A stretch of DNA of 42,686 bases. It comes from Gemmatimonadota bacterium (GTDB lineage: Bacteria > Gemmatimonadota > Gemmatimonadetes > Gemmatimonadales > Gemmatimonadaceae). The position numbers and the translations under genes are program-made. The notes beneath the pieces were generated by a model. The model worked only from the letters and a program-made list of their open reading frames with translations. It was not told the origin of the DNA and ran no database searches. Positions 34,670-42,686 of this stretch are shown piece after piece. Positions within the stretch are counted from its first letter, which is position 1, and each line of letters starts with the position of its first letter. The stretch is from positions 1 to 42,686 of the forward strand of contig JARIEV010000012.1 in NCBI GenBank assembly GCA_031127225.1, in the 5' to 3' direction.

Positions 34670-34673
34670 CCGA

Positions 34674-36236
34674 ATGGCGCTGATGGCAAAAACGATTCTC
34701 TGGGTGGACGACGAAGCGGAGCTTCTCGAGCCGCATCGACTCCTGCTCGGAGACAAGGGCTATCGCGTCGACACGGCGACGAACGCCGACGACGCGCTCG
34801 AGTTGCTGCGCCGCCGACCGTACGATCTGGTGCTGCTCGACGAGCAGATGCCCGGCACCCGCGGTCTGGACGCGTACAAGGACATCCGGGAGATGCTCCC
34901 GACGATGCCCGTCGTGATGGTCACCAAGAGCGAGGAGGACGCCACGCTTAAGGAAGCCATCGGCGCCAACATCCGCGATTACCTCGTCAAGCCCGTCACC
35001 CCGCGACAGGTCCTCACGGTGATCACGCGGATTCTCGAAGGGCCGCTCATCCGCTCGCAGGCGCTGGCCCGCGCCTTCGTGGAGCGGTTCCGCGCCATCG
35101 AGCAGGAACGCTACGCCGCTCTCGACTGGCGCGGCTGGATCGAGCGGTTCGCGGAGCTGATGCAGTGGGACGTTGACCTCGCGGCGGCTGGCGAGCTCGG
35201 GCTGCACGAATCGCTGCGCGGGCTCTATCCCGACATGCACCGCGAATTCGCCACGTTCATGCGCACCGAGTATCCGCGCTGGCTGCGCGAGCTCGAAGGC
35301 GACCGGCCGCCCCTCTCGGTGGACGTCGTCACGGAGTTCGTGATGCCGGTGCTGGCGCGCGACCGCAAGGCGATTTTTGTGGTGATCGACTGCCTGCGCG
35401 TTGATCAGTGGCGCGTGCTGGAGCCGCTGCTGGCGCCGCTCTACGACGTGGAGACCACGCACTACTACTCGATCCTGCCCACCGCGACGCCGTACGCGCG
35501 TAACGCGCTGTTCAGCGGGCTGTTCCCCGGCGAGATCGCAGCGCGCTTTCCCGACTGGTGGGGTGAGAAGGACGACGAAGCGCTCAACATGCACGAGCGC
35601 GACCTGCTGGTGGCGCATCTGGAGGAGCTGAAGGTGCAGGCTCCCGTACGCTATCACAAGATCACGACCGCGGCGGACAGCGACGACCTCGAGCGACACC
35701 TGCCGGGGGCGATCGCCGGCGACGGGATCCACGCCTTCGTGTTCAACTTCGTGGACATGCTCACGCATGGCCGCAGCGAGTCGATGATCCTGTTCGAAGT
35801 GGCGCGCGATGAAATCGCGCTGCGGGCCATTACCAAGCAGTGGTTCGAACGCTCGTCATTGTTCACGCTGCTCAAGGAAGCGTCGCGCCGGAATATCTCG
35901 GTGGTGATCACCAGCGACCATGGCGCGCTGCATTGCAACTCGCCGGCGACCGTCTTTGCCAAGCGTGATGCCACCGCCAACCTGCGGTACAAGTTCGGCG
36001 AAGACATCCGCGCCGAGCGTTCGGAGCAGGCGCTGCTGTTTACCAATCCGGATGACCTGCGTCTTCCCCATCGCGGTCCCGGCACGAATACGCTCATGGC
36101 GGCGGGGGACACGTTTTTCGTGTATCCCACGAAGCTGCGCGAGTATCAGAGCCGTTACCGGGGATCGTTCCTGCACGGCGGCGTGAGCCCCGAGGAGTGC
36201 ATCCTGCCGGTGGCGCTGCTCACGCCGAAACGATGA
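34674..36236 (+). CDS. porX: PorX-like response regulator with PglZ phosphoesterase domain
   Basis: 520 aa from the ATG at 34674; an ATG at 34683 (MAKTILWVDDEAELL) is an alternative. The N-terminal receiver (5-125) has acidic pair Asp12/Asp13, phosphoacceptor Asp56 in LVLLDEQMPG, Thr84 and Lys106. A helical linker (about 130-225) joins an alkaline-phosphatase-fold PglZ domain. Its putative two-metal site is complete: Asp239 (VVIDCLRVDQW), Thr272 (PTATPYARNALFSG), Asp361 and His365 (FVDMLTHGRS), Asp415-His416 (TSDHG) and His501 (FLHGGVSPEE). This is the PorX layout, known in Bacteroidota as a T9SS regulator and reported to hydrolyse oligonucleotides. No PorY kinase, SigP or T9SS gene is in the window. 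The stop overlaps the ABC exporter start (ATGA). Confidence 0.85.
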   Translation: MALMAKTILWVDDEAELLEPHRLLLGDKGYRVDTATNADDALELLRRRPYDLVLLDEQMPGTRGLDAYKDIREMLPTMPVVMVTKSEEDATLKEAIGANIRDYLVKPVTPRQVLTVITRILEGPLIRSQALARAFVERFRAIEQERYAALDWRGWIERFAELMQWDVDLAAAGELGLHESLRGLYPDMHREFATFMRTEYPRWLRELEGDRPPLSVDVVTEFVMPVLARDRKAIFVVIDCLRVDQWRVLEPLLAPLYDVETTHYYSILPTATPYARNALFSGLFPGEIAARFPDWWGEKDDEALNMHERDLLVAHLEELKVQAPVRYHKITTAADSDDLERHLPGAIAGDGIHAFVFNFVDMLTHGRSESMILFEVARDEIALRAITKQWFERSSLFTLLKEASRRNISVVITSDHGALHCNSPATVFAKRDATANLRYKFGEDIRAERSEQALLFTNPDDLRLPHRGPGTNTLMAAGDTFFVYPTKLREYQSRYRGSFLHGGVSPEECILPVALLTPKR

Positions 36237-38068
36237 GCGCGAAGATCGGCGTGCCGGCCGTGAAACCGGGCCTGTGGAATCGGCTGTGGCAGTTCGTACG
36301 GCCGCACCGGTCGAAGCTGGTGGGCGTGGTGACGCTGAACCTGTTGGCGGCCGTGTTCGACGTGTTCTCGTTCACGCTGTTGATCCCGTTTCTGAATGCG
36401 CTGTTCGAGCAGCCGCAGCTGATTCCGGGAAACAAAGTCGTGTCCGCGATTCTGAACACGACGATCGGGTTCCTGCTTGACCCGGCCGACCTGAGGGGAT
36501 CACTGCGCAACGTGATCTTCCTGGTGTTGCTGGCGGTGACGCTCAAGAACCTGCTGGTGTGGCTCAGCGGTCAGATCGGCGCGCAGCTGCAGGAGTTCGT
36601 CGTGCGTGATTTGCGCGATGCGCTGTATGCCCATCTGCTGCGCTTGCCCATGAGCTGGTTCACCGCCAACAAGGTGGGCCAAGTGATCTCGCGCATGCTC
36701 ACCGATACCACGAATGCCAAGGCCGTGGTCACCGAGCTCGTCACGCGCTCGATCTGGAGCACGGCGCAGGTGGTGTCCACGATCGCGATCATGTTTGCGG
36801 TGTCGTGGAAGTTGTCGCTGGCGTCGTTGGTGGTGGTGCCGCTGACGGTCCTCTCGCTGCAGCCCGTGCTGCGGAAGTTGCGGAAAGGCCATCGCCGGAT
36901 GGGCAACGAGCAGGGCGAAATCACCAGCATGGTGCAGGAAGTGGTGAGCGGCATCCGCCTCATCAAGTCGTACGGTGCGGAAGTGCGCGAAGAACAGCGC
37001 TTCGTGACGCGCAACGCGGCCTTCGCCAAGGGCTACGTGCGTATCGGTCGCCTCGCGCTCATGTCCGGTCCGGTCACGGAAACGCTCGGTGCCGTGATGG
37101 CGGTGGCGATTCTCTGGTTCGGCGCCCAACTCGTCCTGGTCGAGAAGTCGATGGACGGTGCGCTGCTGGTAACGTTCCTGATCTGGGTCATGCGCCTGCT
37201 GCAGCCGCTCAAGCAGCTGTCGCAGGTGCCGGCCGCCGCCCAGCAGTCGCTGGCCAGTGCGGAGCGCATTTTCGAAGTGCTTGACGCGCCCACGGAAACG
37301 GCCGCCGATCGGGGCACGCTCGCCGCGCCCACCTTCGAGGCATCGCTTGAGTTCGAACACGTATCGTTCGCGTACGGCGACGATGCGCCAGCGCTCTCCG
37401 ATGTGTCCTTCTCGGCGCGGAAGGGCGAGGTGGTCGCGCTCGTGGGCGCGAGCGGCGCGGGGAAGTCGACGCTCATTGACCTCTTACCGCGCTTTCTCGA
37501 GCCCACCAGCGGCCGGATCACGCTCGACGGCATCGATCTGCGGAACATCACGCTCGACGCGTTGCGCGCGCTGACCGGCATCGTGAGTCAGGACACGGTG
37601 CTCTTCAATGATACCGTGCGCGCCAACGTCGCGTTCGGCCGCACGCAGGTCACGCAGGCACAGCTCGACGCGGCGGCGCGCGCGGCCAATGCGCTGTCGT
37701 TCATCGAGGAACTGCCCGAGGGATGGGATACGAATCTCGGCGAACGTGGCTCGCGCTTGTCGGGAGGACAGCGTCAGCGTCTCGCCATCGCGCGCGCTCT
37801 CTTGTCCGATCCGCCGATCCTCATCCTCGACGAAGCCACCTCGGCCCTGGACGCCGAGAGCGAGCGGCTGGTGCAGGAGGCCATCGACCGCCTGCTCGAG
37901 GGGCGCACCGTGTTCGTGATCGCGCACCGGCTGGCCACGATCCAGCACGCCGATCGGATTCTCGTGCTCGATCGTGGGCATCTGGTGGAACAGGGCGGAC
38001 ACGTCGAGCTACTGGCGCGTGGCGGCACGTATGCGCGCCTGCATGCGCTGCAGTTCGATCGCGAGTGA
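36233..38068 (+). CDS. MsbA-like ABC exporter (fused TMD-NBD)
   Basis: 611 aa half-transporter. Six membrane segments lie within about 25-320 (VVTLNLLAAVFDVFSFTLLIPF and LVVVPLTVLSLQPVL among them), followed by an ATPase domain from about 370. Walker A is GASGAGKST, Q-loop GIVSQDTVLFND, signature LSGGQRQRLAIARALL, Walker B ILILDEATSALD, H-loop IAHRLATIQHAD. The type IV exporter family includes the lipid A flippase MsbA and lipid or peptide exporters. Substrate is not determinable, although MsbA-like function would fit the glycosyltransferase-like gene 3 nt downstream. It starts within the porX stop (ATGA). Confidence 0.93.
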   Translation: MSAKIGVPAVKPGLWNRLWQFVRPHRSKLVGVVTLNLLAAVFDVFSFTLLIPFLNALFEQPQLIPGNKVVSAILNTTIGFLLDPADLRGSLRNVIFLVLLAVTLKNLLVWLSGQIGAQLQEFVVRDLRDALYAHLLRLPMSWFTANKVGQVISRMLTDTTNAKAVVTELVTRSIWSTAQVVSTIAIMFAVSWKLSLASLVVVPLTVLSLQPVLRKLRKGHRRMGNEQGEITSMVQEVVSGIRLIKSYGAEVREEQRFVTRNAAFAKGYVRIGRLALMSGPVTETLGAVMAVAILWFGAQLVLVEKSMDGALLVTFLIWVMRLLQPLKQLSQVPAAAQQSLASAERIFEVLDAPTETAADRGTLAAPTFEASLEFEHVSFAYGDDAPALSDVSFSARKGEVVALVGASGAGKSTLIDLLPRFLEPTSGRITLDGIDLRNITLDALRALTGIVSQDTVLFNDTVRANVAFGRTQVTQAQLDAAARAANALSFIEELPEGWDTNLGERGSRLSGGQRQRLAIARALLSDPPILILDEATSALDAESERLVQEAIDRLLEGRTVFVIAHRLATIQHADRILVLDRGHLVEQGGHVELLARGGTYARLHALQFDRE

Positions 38069-38071
38069 ACG

Positions 38072-39139
38072 GTGCGCCTTCTTGTGCTCACGATGGCGTC
38101 CGCGTGGACGCCCGGCGATCGATTGCTTGTCGCGCTGGGTGCCGGGCTCGCAGCACACGGTGATGTGGTGACGATCGCCTGTGCGAGCGGTGGCGGTGTG
38201 GAACGGGCCTTGGTCAGAGCGTTTCCGCGACTGCCGGTGCGTGCGGTGACTGGCACCGGGACGTTCGCCCACGTTCGGAGCCTGCGCGGGATTGTGCGCG
38301 CCCTGCGCCCGGACGCCGTCCTTGTGGAAGGGGCATCCGATGCGTTGTTGGCCGCGTTAGCCGTGGGACGCGGTGGGCGCGTGGTGCGCCGGGTGCCGGT
38401 GGCACGCGCCGCCGCCGGTCGCGCCCGCGGTACCGACGGATGGCGTGCGCGCCTCGCGGCGGCGTACGCCACCGTGACGCCTTGGGGGGGCGATTCGCTC
38501 TCGGTCAGTTGGCCGCCACCCGACGCCAGGCGTGGCGATGGCGATGCTGCGGCGGTGCCGATGGAACACGCCCGCGGTACGCCGGTGGCCTCATTGTGGA
38601 TTGTGCCGCCCGACGACCACGACGAGCACACCGCGATCGCGTTGCGGGCGGCGGCCCGGCTGGTGGGTCGGAACCCTTCGCTGCGTATCGTGCTGTTGGG
38701 CGATGTCGCGCGGCTGCAGTCCACCCGGGTGCATGCCGCCTCGCTTGGCCTCACCGCGTTCGTCGATGTGCTGCCGATGGACGCCCTGCTACAAGCCGAT
38801 GCGGTGGACGCCTCGGTCGTGTGGGTCACCGCCGGCGGCGATGCGGGTGCCATCGCGACGCTCGCGGCCATGCAGCACGGCCTGCCCGTGATCGTGCCGC
38901 CAGCGCTGCCGTGCGCCGCGATGGTCGCCGCCCGCATCACGGGCTTTGTGCCAGACGAAGCCGATCTCGCGCCGACGATCGCCGATGTGGCGCGCGTACT
39001 CTCCGACGATCACGACCGGCACACGATGGGGGCCGCTGCCCGCGCGCGGGCGCTGCGGTTATACGGCTGGGAGGCGTACGTCGCCGCGGCGCGCGGGGTG
39101 CTGACAGGGGCCGGCGCGCAGCAGGAGGGGACGCCATGA
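38072..39139 (+). CDS. GT-B-type glycosyltransferase-like protein
   Basis: 355 aa from a GTG 3 nt after the exporter stop. The N-terminal Rossmann half begins RLLVLTMASAWTPGDRLLVALGAGLAAHGD and continues to LRPDAVLVEGASDALLAAL. The C-terminal half carries PVASLWIVPPDDHDEHTAIALRAAARLV, LRIVLLGD and LAAMQHGLPVIVPP, in GT4 style. The EX7E motif expected before the GlPV segment is not conserved: the position reads DAGAIATLAA. Catalysis by the usual mechanism is therefore uncertain and it may be a diverged or inactive member. Its neighbours suggest a role in envelope glycolipid or saccharide work. The stop overlaps the next gene (ATGA). Confidence 0.65.
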   Translation: MRLLVLTMASAWTPGDRLLVALGAGLAAHGDVVTIACASGGGVERALVRAFPRLPVRAVTGTGTFAHVRSLRGIVRALRPDAVLVEGASDALLAALAVGRGGRVVRRVPVARAAAGRARGTDGWRARLAAAYATVTPWGGDSLSVSWPPPDARRGDGDAAAVPMEHARGTPVASLWIVPPDDHDEHTAIALRAAARLVGRNPSLRIVLLGDVARLQSTRVHAASLGLTAFVDVLPMDALLQADAVDASVVWVTAGGDAGAIATLAAMQHGLPVIVPPALPCAAMVAARITGFVPDEADLAPTIADVARVLSDDHDRHTMGAAARARALRLYGWEAYVAAARGVLTGAGAQQEGTP

Positions 39140-40005
39140 CCGGTCACGTGGCACCGCCCCCGCAGGCCGCGTGGCAGCGTGTCCGCGCCGACCGGCGCGC
39201 TCGGCTGGGACTTGGCGTGATCGTGCTGCTGCTGCTCGCCGCGATCTTCGCCCCGCTCATCGATGGTGCCGATCCGATCCGGATCGATTTGCGGCAGGCG
39301 CTGCGTGCCCCCGACCGGATGCACTGGCTGGGCACCGATGCGCAGGGGCGCGATGTCTGGTCCCGGCTCGTGCACGGCGCGCGCATCTCGCTGCTCGTCG
39401 GTCTCGCGTCGCAAGGGATTTCGCTGTCCATCGGCCTCGTGCTGGGGCTCGTGGCGGGGTATCGCGGCCGCTGGACCGACGAGGTGATCATGCGGCTCGC
39501 CGACGTCACGCTGGCGTTCCCGTCGCTGCTGTTGCTGATCGCGATGGCCGCGGCGTTCGAGCCGTCACTCACCGTGGTGTGCACCGTCATCGGCGTGGTG
39601 GGATGGGCGGGGATGGCGCGCCTCGTACGTGGGCAGGTGCTGGTGGTGCGCGAGCTGGAGTACGTGCAGGCCATGCGGGCGCTTGGTGCGCGCGATCGTC
39701 GTATTCTCTGGCGCCATGTGCTTCCGAACGTGATCGCGCCCGTGGTGATCGCGGCCACGCTCGGCATTGCCGGCGCGATCATGGCCGAGGCGGCGCTGTC
39801 ATTCCTCGGGCTGGGGGTGCAGCCGCCCACGCCCAGTTGGGGGGCGATGATCGCCGACGGTCGCGATCTCTCGCAGCTGCGCTCCGCGCCGTGGACGAGT
39901 CTCGCGCCCGGCCTGGCCATCGGGGTCGCGGTGCTCGGCTTCAACCTGCTCGGCGACGCGCTGCGCGATGCCCTCGATCCACGCGGCGCGCGGCGGGTGC
40001 CGTGA
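39136..40005 (+). CDS. DppC/OppC-type ABC permease
   Basis: 289 aa. The first helix LGLGVIVLLLLAAIFAPLI is followed by the OppC_N-type segment LGTDAQGRDVWSRLVHGARISLLVG. Five further helices and the EAA loop (YVQAMRALGARDRRILWRHVLPN) follow, then EAALSFLGLGVQPPTPSWG. Such subunits pair with a DppB-type permease, two ATPases and a periplasmic binding protein to import di- or oligopeptides or nickel. None of those partners is in the window; its immediate neighbours are a glycosyltransferase-like gene and an aminotransferase. It starts by ATGA overlap. It is an orphan subunit here unless partners are encoded elsewhere. Confidence 0.92.
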   Translation: MTGHVAPPPQAAWQRVRADRRARLGLGVIVLLLLAAIFAPLIDGADPIRIDLRQALRAPDRMHWLGTDAQGRDVWSRLVHGARISLLVGLASQGISLSIGLVLGLVAGYRGRWTDEVIMRLADVTLAFPSLLLLIAMAAAFEPSLTVVCTVIGVVGWAGMARLVRGQVLVVRELEYVQAMRALGARDRRILWRHVLPNVIAPVVIAATLGIAGAIMAEAALSFLGLGVQPPTPSWGAMIADGRDLSQLRSAPWTSLAPGLAIGVAVLGFNLLGDALRDALDPRGARRVP

Positions 40006-40099
40006 ACGACGTGGTCGGTTCTGGCTATCGCGTACCGCCGTCTGCATCATCGGTGCGGTTCCAGCGTGCGGCATCACCCCGACCTCAGCCACCGTCATC

Positions 40100-41251
40100 A
40101 TGACTGCTCCCCTCGATGTCGCTGCCCTGCGCGCGCAGGAGTTCGCCTGGATGGAGGACGACCCGGCGATTTTTCTCAACGCCGCGAGCGTGGGGCCGAT
40201 GCCGCGATCGGCCGTCGAGGTAGCCGCCGAGTGGAGTACGATGCGGGCGCGGCCGCATGCGCTGCCCTTCGAGCGCATGGTGGATGCCGCGGCAACCGCA
40301 CGCGCGCAGTTCGCGGCACTGGTGGGCGCCGACGCTGACGAGATCGCGCTGATGCCCAACACCACGTATGGGCTCAACCTGGCAGCGCGCGCCCTGCCCA
40401 TGCGCCCCGGTACGATCCTGACCTTCGACGGGGAGTTTCCGAGCTGTGTGTATCCCTTTCAGGCGCTGGGGTCACGCGGCATCACCCTCGAACTGATCCC
40501 CCGCCGAGACGGGCTCCCCGACGAAGACGCGCTGGTCGCCGCCATCGCCCGCCCCGATGTGGTGGCCGTTGTCCTGTCGTGGGTGCAGTTCGCCACCGGC
40601 TACGTGGCGGATCTCGCCCGCATCGGGGCGGTGTGCCGCGCTCACGGGGTGTTCTTCATCGTGGACGGCATTCAGGGATGCGGGGTGCGCCCGATCAACC
40701 TGCACGCGCTGCCGATCGACATCTTCGCCAGCGGCGCGCAGAAGTGGCAACTCAGCCCGTGGGGCACCGGGTTCGTGTACGTGCGTCGTGAGCTGGTGCA
40801 GGCCATCGAGCCGCTCGACGTGGGGTGGGCGTGCATGAAGACGTCCACCGACTACACTCGCCTCACCGATTACGACTTCGACTTCTTCGCGGACGCGCGT
40901 CGGTTCGAGGTGGTGACGCTCGCGTATCAGGACTTCGCCGTGGCGAACGCCTCCACGGCGCTCTTGCTCGCGCACGGCGTGGAGGCCGTGGCGGCGCACA
41001 TCGGCGCCCTCGGCGATCGCCTCGTGGACTGGGCGGGCTCACGGCCGGACGTGCGGCTGGTCACCCCCGCGGACCGTGCGCGGCGCGCTGGGGTGGTGTC
41101 GTTTGCCGCCGCCAACCTCGATGCGATGGCGCAGCGCCTCGTGGCGGCGCAAGTCATCCACACCGTGCGGGAGGGCGCGATCCGGCTGTCGCCGCACGCG
41201 TACAACACCACGGATGAGATCGATCGGGTACTGCGGATTCTTGACAATTAA
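40100..41251 (+). CDS. Class V aminotransferase family PLP enzyme
   Basis: 383 aa from the ATG at 40100. The fold-type I PLP enzyme has FLNAASVGPMPRSAV at the start, MPNTTYGLNLAA for phosphate and ring contacts, Asp189 in FFIVDGIQGCG, and Schiff-base Lys215 in SGAQKWQLSPWGTGFVYV. The C-terminal small domain ends VREGAIRLSPHAYNTTDEIDRVL. It resembles cysteine desulfurase-like or isopenicillin-epimerase-like members of class V; there is no active-site Cys loop typical of IscS. Substrate is unknown. A 94-nt gap separates it from the dppC-like gene; nothing recognisable is seen there. Confidence 0.88.
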   Translation: MTAPLDVAALRAQEFAWMEDDPAIFLNAASVGPMPRSAVEVAAEWSTMRARPHALPFERMVDAAATARAQFAALVGADADEIALMPNTTYGLNLAARALPMRPGTILTFDGEFPSCVYPFQALGSRGITLELIPRRDGLPDEDALVAAIARPDVVAVVLSWVQFATGYVADLARIGAVCRAHGVFFIVDGIQGCGVRPINLHALPIDIFASGAQKWQLSPWGTGFVYVRRELVQAIEPLDVGWACMKTSTDYTRLTDYDFDFFADARRFEVVTLAYQDFAVANASTALLLAHGVEAVAAHIGALGDRLVDWAGSRPDVRLVTPADRARRAGVVSFAAANLDAMAQRLVAAQVIHTVREGAIRLSPHAYNTTDEIDRVLRILDN

Positions 41252-41252
41252 C

Positions 41253-41269
41253 GGTCCAGCTATTGGACC
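41253..41269 (+). terminator. Short hairpin after the aminotransferase gene
   Basis: GGTCCA and TGGACC form a perfect 6-bp stem with a 5-nt loop, 1 nt past the TAA stop. No T-run follows, so it would be an atypical terminator or an RNA-end stabiliser. TGGACC-like sequence recurs at 41277. Confidence 0.35.
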
Positions 41270-41324
41270 CTGAGTCTGGACCTGCCATGTTTCGGGACGC
41301 CGCTTTCGTCCACTTCCCGAATCC

Positions 41325-42119
41325 ATGTCGACTCCTTCGAAGGACCTTCGGGCCATGCTGACCGAACGCAGCGTCGCGGAAGCGCTTCGCTCCTGTGCTA
41401 TGCCGCTCGGGTGCCCGGTGGGCTATCTCGAGCGCCATCGGGTGGCCACGGTGGAGCGCTTGTGCGACGAGGCCGCCGTGGTGCGCACCTTCGTCCGCGA
41501 CAGTGTCGGACTGGTGTCGGTGCCGTGCGAGGACGAATTCGAACTCGGACTCGACCCCGCCGACGTTCAGGAGTTGATCTCGCTGACGCGCCTCGAGGCT
41601 GCCCCCGGATCCGTGATCGCGCTGCGCTCCGCGCGGCTCACGGTGAGCGATGATCCGGCCGCCGTTCAGCTGCTCGACGAGCGGACGATCGCCCCGTCGC
41701 CGGCGGTGGCGGGTGCGCTCGTGTACGACCCCCGCCGCGACGTGCTCGACATGCTGCGGCATGATGTGTCGCCGTGGGAGTGGCAGCAAGCCGGTGGCGA
41801 CACGCCGTCGCTGCATCGCGTCGGGGCCATGCAGGGGGGCGTGCTCGTTGCGCTCGCTTCGGTCGATGCGCCGCAGGGACGGCTCGCCCGCGTGCGTGTG
41901 CTGGTCGCACCGCGTCACCGTCGGATGGGATACGGCGGCGCGGTGCTGCATACCCTCGCCCAGCATGTGCTCGCGCAGGGCTTTATTCCCAGCGTGCGGC
42001 TGGCCGTCGGTGACCTGGCGGCGCGCACGCTGGCCGGCGCGGTGGGCTTTGTGAGCTTTGCGCGTGCGTTGACGCTGCACGTGACGCGCGTGGATGCGGG
42101 GATTCGGGCGGAGTCGTGA
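41325..42119 (+). CDS. GNAT family N-acetyltransferase-like protein
   Basis: 264 aa. The C-terminal half (about 155-262) has the acetyl-CoA-binding GNAT core: LARVRVLVAPRHRRMGYGGAVLHTLAQH (motif A, with the R-x-x-G-x-G/A-like RRMGYGG) followed by VRLAVGDLAARTLAGAVGFVSFARAL, where the GF turn marks motif B. The N-terminal half (about 1-150) is not recognised and may be a substrate-binding or diverged second GNAT domain. The substrate is unknown. The gene is followed by palindromic element F and the convergent ilvD gene. Confidence 0.8.
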   Translation: MSTPSKDLRAMLTERSVAEALRSCAMPLGCPVGYLERHRVATVERLCDEAAVVRTFVRDSVGLVSVPCEDEFELGLDPADVQELISLTRLEAAPGSVIALRSARLTVSDDPAAVQLLDERTIAPSPAVAGALVYDPRRDVLDMLRHDVSPWEWQQAGGDTPSLHRVGAMQGGVLVALASVDAPQGRLARVRVLVAPRHRRMGYGGAVLHTLAQHVLAQGFIPSVRLAVGDLAARTLAGAVGFVSFARALTLHVTRVDAGIRAES

Positions 42120-42123
42120 AACG

Positions 42124-42239
42124 GCCAACCGTCTAGGACGCAGGACGGAGGGCTTCGGGAAGGAGGACGCAGGACAGCGGCGCCGTTTCCCTGCCCCCTC
42201 CTTCCTGAGAACCTCCGCCCTGCACTCTAAGCCGTTGGC
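42124..42239. repeat. Long imperfect hairpin between convergent genes (element F)
   Basis: Outer arms GCCAAC (42124-42129) and GTTGGC (42234-42239) pair. The following 27-nt arms match at about 21 positions, and inner AAGGAGG pairs with CCTCCTT. The left arm is made of GGACGCAGGACGG-type words, a vocabulary different from elements A-E. It begins 4 nt after the GNAT stop and ends 3 nt before the ilvD stop, so it fills the convergent spacer. Confidence 0.8.
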
Positions 42240-42242
42240 AGT

Positions 42243-42686
42243 TCAACTCTCGAAGTAATTGTGCGTCTCCGCCGCCCCGCCCGGGTGCACCACCGCCCCG
42301 TACCGCGCCGGGCTCACCGTCTGCGCGTAGCGCCAGATGGCGCCCGATTGGAAGTTGTGGCGCCGAGGCTCCCAGGCGGTGCGGCGCGCGGCGAGTTCCT
42401 CATCGGAGAGCCGCACCGACATCGTGCCGGCGTTCGCATCGATATCGATCAGATCCCCGTCGCGCAGCAGGCCGATCGGACCACCCAGCGCTGCCTCCGG
42501 TCCCACGTGCCCGATGCACATGCCCCGCGTGGCGCCACTGAAGCGGCCGTCGGTGATGAGCGCGACCTTGTCGCCCATCTCCTGCCCGTAAATCGCTGAC
42601 GTCGTGGAGAGCATCTCGCGCATACCGGGGCCACCGCGCGGTCCTTCGTACCGGATGATGATCACGTCGCCCTCGGCATAGCGCCG
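42243..42686 (-). CDS. ilvD: Dihydroxy-acid dehydratase, C-terminal part
   Basis: The frame is open to the window edge, so only the last ~147 residues are visible. IlvD dehydrates dihydroxy acids in valine, leucine and isoleucine synthesis using an Fe-S cluster. Visible C-terminal landmarks are [58 protein letters not shown] and [20 protein letters not shown]. The tail after [29 protein letters not shown] is normal for the family. The cluster-binding cysteines lie upstream outside the window. Confidence 0.96.
   Translation of the reverse strand, partial: RRYAEGDVIIIRYEGPRGGPGMREMLSTTSAIYGQEMGDKVALITDGRFSGATRGMCIGHVGPEAALGGPIGLLRDGDLIDIDANAGTMSVRLSDEELAARRTAWEPRRHNFQSGAIWRYAQTVSPARYGAVVHPGGAAETHNYFES

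Noticed and set aside
34189-34689. N-terminal extension of the DnaB-like protein to 446 aa
   Set aside because: The extension would overlap the 131-aa gene in another frame and is Arg/Pro-rich shadow; the GTG at 34188 forms a GTGA junction like many others here.

Overview
The window looks like a chromosomal segment of a Gemmatimonadota bacterium (Gemmatimonas-like). This is inferred from very high GC, GWxTD-domain and DUF6941 proteins, a PorX-type PglZ response regulator (best known from the Bacteroidota side of the FCB group) and promoter-like boxes resembling the Bacteroidota TAnnTTTG element. No rRNA, tRNA, CRISPR array, phage or transposase gene was found. Coding density is very high, with at least eleven 4-nt ATGA/GTGA overlaps between neighbouring genes. 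These fix many of the start codons.

Layout. 1-7169 (+): the 3' part of a TamB-like envelope gene, a large GAF/PAS hybrid sensor kinase whose H-box histidine is replaced by asparagine, and an NlpC/P60 peptidase. 7170-7422: a palindromic array of 15-nt words. 7423-10295: a DUF6941 gene (-), then an EamA transporter, HAD phosphatase and unknown protein (+). 10318-26039 (-): a run of 18 genes on one strand. In transcription order these are ruvB, a GWxTD protein, queA, tgt, yajC, def, fmt, rsmB, a PASTA protein, rpe, a TlpA-like thioredoxin, a 32-codon membrane microprotein, tsaD and lgt, then a separately promoted feoA-feoB-Cys-rich module with a Fur-box-like operator. 26194-30726 (+): DUF3299 protein, ABC ATPase and FtsX-like permease (a probable three-part transporter), and an M28 peptidase. 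30875-32744 (-): yebC-ruvC-ruvA. 32819-33338: three copies of a ~187-bp repeat. 33349-34580 (-): a DnaB-like ATPase lacking the Walker A lysine, plus a small unknown protein. 34674-41251 (+): porX-like gene, MsbA-like ABC exporter, glycosyltransferase-like protein, DppC-type permease and class V aminotransferase. 41325-42119 (+): a GNAT protein. 42243-42686 (-): the 3' part of ilvD.

Functional themes. The long minus-strand run combines translation and tRNA modification (queA/tgt, tsaD, def, fmt, rsmB), secretion and lipoprotein maturation (yajC, lgt) and recombination (ruvB; ruvCA lie elsewhere). The feo module is a ferrous-iron uptake unit. The porX block pairs a predicted phosphorylation-controlled metallophosphoesterase with membrane transport and envelope genes.

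The least conventional signal is non-coding. Six intergenic spacers (about 7.2, 13.1, 21.5, 30.8, 32.8-33.3 and 42.1 kb) contain long imperfect hairpins whose arms are runs of degenerate short words. At least four word families are present, and every one of the six lies just 3' of at least one gene's stop codon, two of them directly abutting it.
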